From: CAUZEO01 sp963578625
GTDB taxonomy: Bacteria; Verrucomicrobiota; Kiritimatiellia; SLOV01
Direction: 5' to 3'
Assembly (NCBI GenBank): GCA_963578625.1
Contig: CAUZEO010000215.1
Coordinates: 1-9,137, forward strand
DNA: 9,137 nucleotides
A model generated the notes under the pieces. That model saw nothing but the letters and a program-made list of their open reading frames with translations. It was not told the origin of the DNA and did not search any database. How positions within the stretch are numbered: position 1 is the first letter of the stretch; each line of letters starts with the position of its first letter. A program made the position numbers and the translations under genes. Positions 7,043 to 9,137 of the stretch are shown here, piece after piece.

Positions 7043-7702
7043 TTACTGCTCCAAATTGAATTGCATGGTTTGCCTTACGCGCACGGGAACGGGCTGTCCG
7101 CCTTTCGTCCCGGACTTGAATCGCCAGCGCCTCACTGCCTGGAGGGCGGCTGCATCGAAGACGCCTTCCGGGCTGGAGTCCGTGATTTCGACACCGCTGA
7201 CTTTCCCATCTCTGCCTACGATAAACTCTACCTGGACGTGACCCTCGACCTTCCGCATGCGAGCCAGCACAGGATAGAGTGGATTGATCCGGCTGATTGC
7301 CCGCGGAGATGTGTCGATTTCAGAGATCCCAAAGCTTTTATATTCCGGCCCAGGTTCGATCCGCGGCTCCGATACGCCGAAATCCAGCGCAAAATCGCCA
7401 ACAACATCTCCAAGAGACAAATCGAGATGGAGAGCCGCCTGAAGCGGGATCATTGTTCGCTGTTTCGTCAACGTCAGCTTTTCCACCCGTTTCGTGATCG
7501 CCTTTCGCTCGCGCAACCGGAGCGAAAGCGGGGGCGGGGGCGGGGGGGGCGACTCCGCCACGCCTATCTCGAACACCTTCACGTCCGGGACGCCACCGTG
7601 ACCAAGATAATGTGCCAGCGGCAACCCTGCAAACGTCGCAAGCGTGAAGAAACCTGCCAGCGTGGCATTCACTCCGTCTTTCAGAATCGCGCCACTTCTC
7701 AC
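7043..7702 (-). CDS. tonB: TonB energy transducer
   Basis: TonB spans the periplasm and passes energy from the ExbB/ExbD proton channel to outer-membrane receptors. The 219-residue protein has an N-terminal membrane anchor (about residues 12-32), a run of seven prolines (52-58) and a C-terminal TonB domain (about 139-219). That domain includes YPVLARMRKVEG, VQVEFIVGRDGKV, GVFDAAALQAVRRWRF and GQPVPVRV. The anchor lacks a clear SHLS motif, though H31 sits near its end. The proline-rich spacer is short compared with E. coli TonB, and the short total length matches the smaller TonB2 class. The start is a GTG at 7702 in a four-base GTGA overlap with the exbD stop, preceded by GGAGGGA. The proline run is encoded by long C tracts (G on the plus strand). 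Confidence 0.92.
   Translation of the reverse strand: MRSGAILKDGVNATLAGFFTLATFAGLPLAHYLGHGGVPDVKVFEIGVAESPPPPPPPLSLRLRERKAITKRVEKLTLTKQRTMIPLQAALHLDLSLGDVVGDFALDFGVSEPRIEPGPEYKSFGISEIDTSPRAISRINPLYPVLARMRKVEGHVQVEFIVGRDGKVSGVEITDSSPEGVFDAAALQAVRRWRFKSGTKGGQPVPVRVRQTMQFNLEQ
7530..7549 (+). repeat. G-tract / potential G-quadruplex inside tonB
   Basis: The plus strand reads G5-C-G5-C-G8, opposite the TonB coding strand, where it encodes the seven-proline run. The G8 can supply two G3 tracts, giving four tracts with very short loops, a classical quadruplex pattern. A mononucleotide tract of eight is also prone to slipped-strand mispairing, which here would shift the tonB frame before its C-terminal domain. 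Confidence 0.6.
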
Positions 7703-8109
7703 TGTTCCCTCCGGGCTGCGACACTGACTTGCTTTGCGCCGGCAAGTTTACACTCGTCAATCAGGTCAACCAGAATCCCCATCTGCGCCTTTTCGTCCCC
7801 CATCAGAATAACCGGTGCAGGGCGAACTCGAAGTTGTCGTGCCACGATTCCCCGAACCGCGTTCAGGGTGATGGCGCGCCCTCCGTAAACAATACCGCCG
7901 TCCGACGTTAGTGCGAACAGGATGCTTTTCTTCTCCAATTCCCGCGCGCTGACCGCAGACGGCTTCTGCACCTCAACCCCGGTCTCCTCAACGAACACCG
8001 TCGTCACCACGAAGAAAATCAACAGGAGAAAAACGACATCAATCAGGGGCGACATGTTGATGTCGACACCCCGCTCGGTCATCCGGCTTCCGTAATCGAC
8101 GCGTCTCAT
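7699..8109 (-). CDS. exbD: ExbD/TolR-family proton-channel subunit
   Basis: ExbD forms the inner-membrane motor with ExbB and energizes TonB. The 136-residue protein has the family layout: a short cytoplasmic N terminus, one membrane helix (about 20-40) in MSPLIDVVFLLLIFFVV with the essential proton-carrying Asp at D24 (D25 in E. coli ExbD), then a periplasmic domain ending in a DLIDECKLAGAKQVSVA segment typical of the fold. The ATG at 8109 overlaps the stop of the preceding exbB gene (ATGA), and its own stop overlaps the tonB start, so the three are translationally coupled. A GGAG lies only 4 bases before the ATG. M10 is a possible alternative start. Confidence 0.95.
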   Translation of the reverse strand: MRRVDYGSRMTERGVDINMSPLIDVVFLLLIFFVVTTVFVEETGVEVQKPSAVSARELEKKSILFALTSDGGIVYGGRAITLNAVRGIVARQLRVRPAPVILMGDEKAQMGILVDLIDECKLAGAKQVSVAARREQ

Positions 8110-8738
8110 GCGGACTCCGGGTTGCGCGCCGATGCTTCAAGGATAAAAACGAGATGAATTCTGCATTCGCCCAACCGAACTTTCGCATGGTCTACCAGGC
8201 GATGAATGCGAGCCAAACCGAAAAGACCGGGAATGGCGATCAAGAGACCACACTGGGTGGTGATCAACGCCTGGCTGATCCCGGCTGACACCTGGACCGC
8301 GGTATCCCCGTATCCGCCCGAGACGGCGCGGAATGTCACTACCATTCCAATGACCGTTCCCAGGAGCCCGAGAAGTGGCGCCGCCGCGGTCAGGGCGGAC
8401 AACAGCAGCGTGTCCCCTTTGATTTTTTCAAGATGAGCGCCCTGGAATTGATCGAACGCCTCGCCAGGCTTCTGGGATCGCCCGGTCGCCTCAATCACAT
8501 GCAGCACCGCTCTCGACAAAGTGTCGGAAAACCCTCCGTAGTAATCCAGGTTCTTGCTGATCGATTGCGTGGAAAGATTTCGTACCAGTTCATCTTTGAA
8601 ATCGCGCGGCGCATTTGCCACGGCCAGGATCTCTCCTCTCAGCCGCAGGAAATGGAACCAGATGCAGAAACAAATAACGCACAGTACCGGCATCAGGACA
8701 CCTCCCGTTTGCCAGTATCTCAGGATATCTTCGATCAT
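8106..8738 (-). CDS. exbB: MotA/TolQ/ExbB proton-channel protein (ExbB)
   Basis: This inner-membrane protein scaffolds the proton channel with ExbD. Its 210 residues hold a first membrane helix (about 12-31), a cytoplasmic loop with KGDTLLLSALTAAAP, the conserved second helix (LLGLLGTVIGMVVTF, about 122-136) and a third helix around QALITTQCGLLIAIPG (156-171). These are the hallmark motifs of the family. The ATG at 8738 overlaps the stop of the upstream MotA/TolQ/ExbB gene in an ATGA. Being the second of two ExbB-type genes in a row, it corresponds to ExbB2 in the TonB2-type order. Function as an energizing motor is known for the family; the receptor it serves is unknown. Confidence 0.93.
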   Translation of the reverse strand: MIEDILRYWQTGGVLMPVLCVICFCIWFHFLRLRGEILAVANAPRDFKDELVRNLSTQSISKNLDYYGGFSDTLSRAVLHVIEATGRSQKPGEAFDQFQGAHLEKIKGDTLLLSALTAAAPLLGLLGTVIGMVVTFRAVSGGYGDTAVQVSAGISQALITTQCGLLIAIPGLFGLARIHRLVDHAKVRLGECRIHLVFILEASARNPESA

Positions 8739-9137
8739 GACCCGCCGGCTTCCTGCCGATGCATGCGATTCATGAAACCAACCACTGTTTGCTCCAGCGA
8801 AGTAACAATGCCGCGCACCCTACGCGAAAGGTACGCATGAACCAGAAGAACAGGCACCGCGATTATGAGCCCGGTTTCGGTTGTTACCAGCGCCTCCGTA
8901 ATGCCGCCGGACAGCAGCTTCGCATCCCCGGTCCCGAAAATCGTCACCAGTTCGAAGGTGTGAATCATGCCGGTGACGGTCCCCAGGAGACCCAACAGGG
9001 GGGCAACTCCTCCCAAAACCGCCAACATGCCCAAATGCCGGTCCAATGTCGGGATCGTGGCGAGCGCCCGTTCATGCATGATTTCCTCGAGGTGATCCTG
9101 CGGCACGGTGTGATACTCGATACCGGTGGCGAGAACC
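8735..9137 (-). CDS. MotA/TolQ/ExbB protein, probable TtpC-like, 5' end outside window
   Basis: Only the C-terminal 133 residues are visible. The frame stays open to base 9137, so the GTG at 9106 is internal and the gene begins outside the window. The core has VAPLLGLLGTVTGMIHTF, then SGGITEALVTTETGLIIAVP and VLLVHAYLSRRVRG. It is a second ExbB-family protein directly before exbB, exbD, tonB and a TPR gene. That arrangement matches TonB2-type clusters, in which the first ExbB-like gene encodes TtpC, a larger member (about 450 residues) with an N-terminal periplasmic coiled-coil region. Whether this one has that extension cannot be seen, so TtpC is inferred from order, not from sequence. It overlaps exbB by four bases. 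Confidence 0.85.
   Translation of the reverse strand, partial: VLATGIEYHTVPQDHLEEIMHERALATIPTLDRHLGMLAVLGGVAPLLGLLGTVTGMIHTFELVTIFGTGDAKLLSGGITEALVTTETGLIIAVPVLLVHAYLSRRVRGIVTSLEQTVVGFMNRMHRQEAGGS

Noticed and set aside
6947..7888. 313-codon plus-strand open frame
   Set aside because: It is antisense to the TPR, tonB and exbD genes, which have firm family motifs. The long open frame comes from GC-rich codon use.
1..9137. CRISPR arrays, tRNA/rRNA genes, transposases, integrases, toxin-antitoxin pairs
   Set aside because: No regularly spaced repeats, no cloverleaf or rRNA-like stretches and no mobile-element protein motifs were seen on either strand.

Overview
The window comes from a Gram-negative-type bacterium with fairly GC-rich DNA. 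An outer membrane is implied by a TonB/ExbB/ExbD energy-transduction cluster, and glycogen metabolism by a glgB branching-enzyme gene. The sequence alone does not fix the phylum. Three of the nine coding sequences have GTG starts or GTG alternatives, and the genes are tightly packed.

Layout. (1) 1-1389, plus strand: C-terminal two thirds of a GlgB-type 1,4-alpha-glucan branching enzyme, cut by the left edge. (2) 1502-1942, plus strand: a stand-alone receiver-domain protein whose C-terminal part looks damaged. It lacks most of helix alpha-4, it stops just after the KP motif, and another frame stays open to 2133. (3) 1943-2167: a gene-free, GC-rich, hairpin-prone stretch between convergent genes, possibly a dispersed repeat. 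(4) 5626 down to 2168, minus strand: a three-gene operon encoding a nitrilase-superfamily amidohydrolase, a deoxyhypusine-synthase-like Rossmann protein and an enolase-superfamily enzyme of muconate-lactonizing (MLE) type. The gaps are 11 and 22 bases, and strong Shine-Dalgarno sequences precede the first and third genes. (5) 9137 down to 5714, minus strand: MotA/TolQ/ExbB protein (partial, TtpC-like), ExbB, ExbD, TonB and a secreted TPR protein. Four-base stop/start overlaps join the first four genes, and two bases separate the TonB stop codon from the TPR start codon. A GC hairpin directly after the TPR stop separates this operon from the nitrilase operon.

How the parts work together. The TonB cluster follows the order of the TonB2-type system (TtpC, ExbB2, ExbD2, TonB2, TPR). 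Such systems couple the proton-motive force of the inner membrane to outer-membrane receptors. The nitrilase, DHS-like and enolase-like genes carry intact catalytic motifs and are almost certainly co-transcribed. They probably encode steps of one small-molecule pathway that I cannot name, and this is the most promising undescribed unit here. GlgB and the receiver protein lie in tandem, but no functional link between them can be shown.
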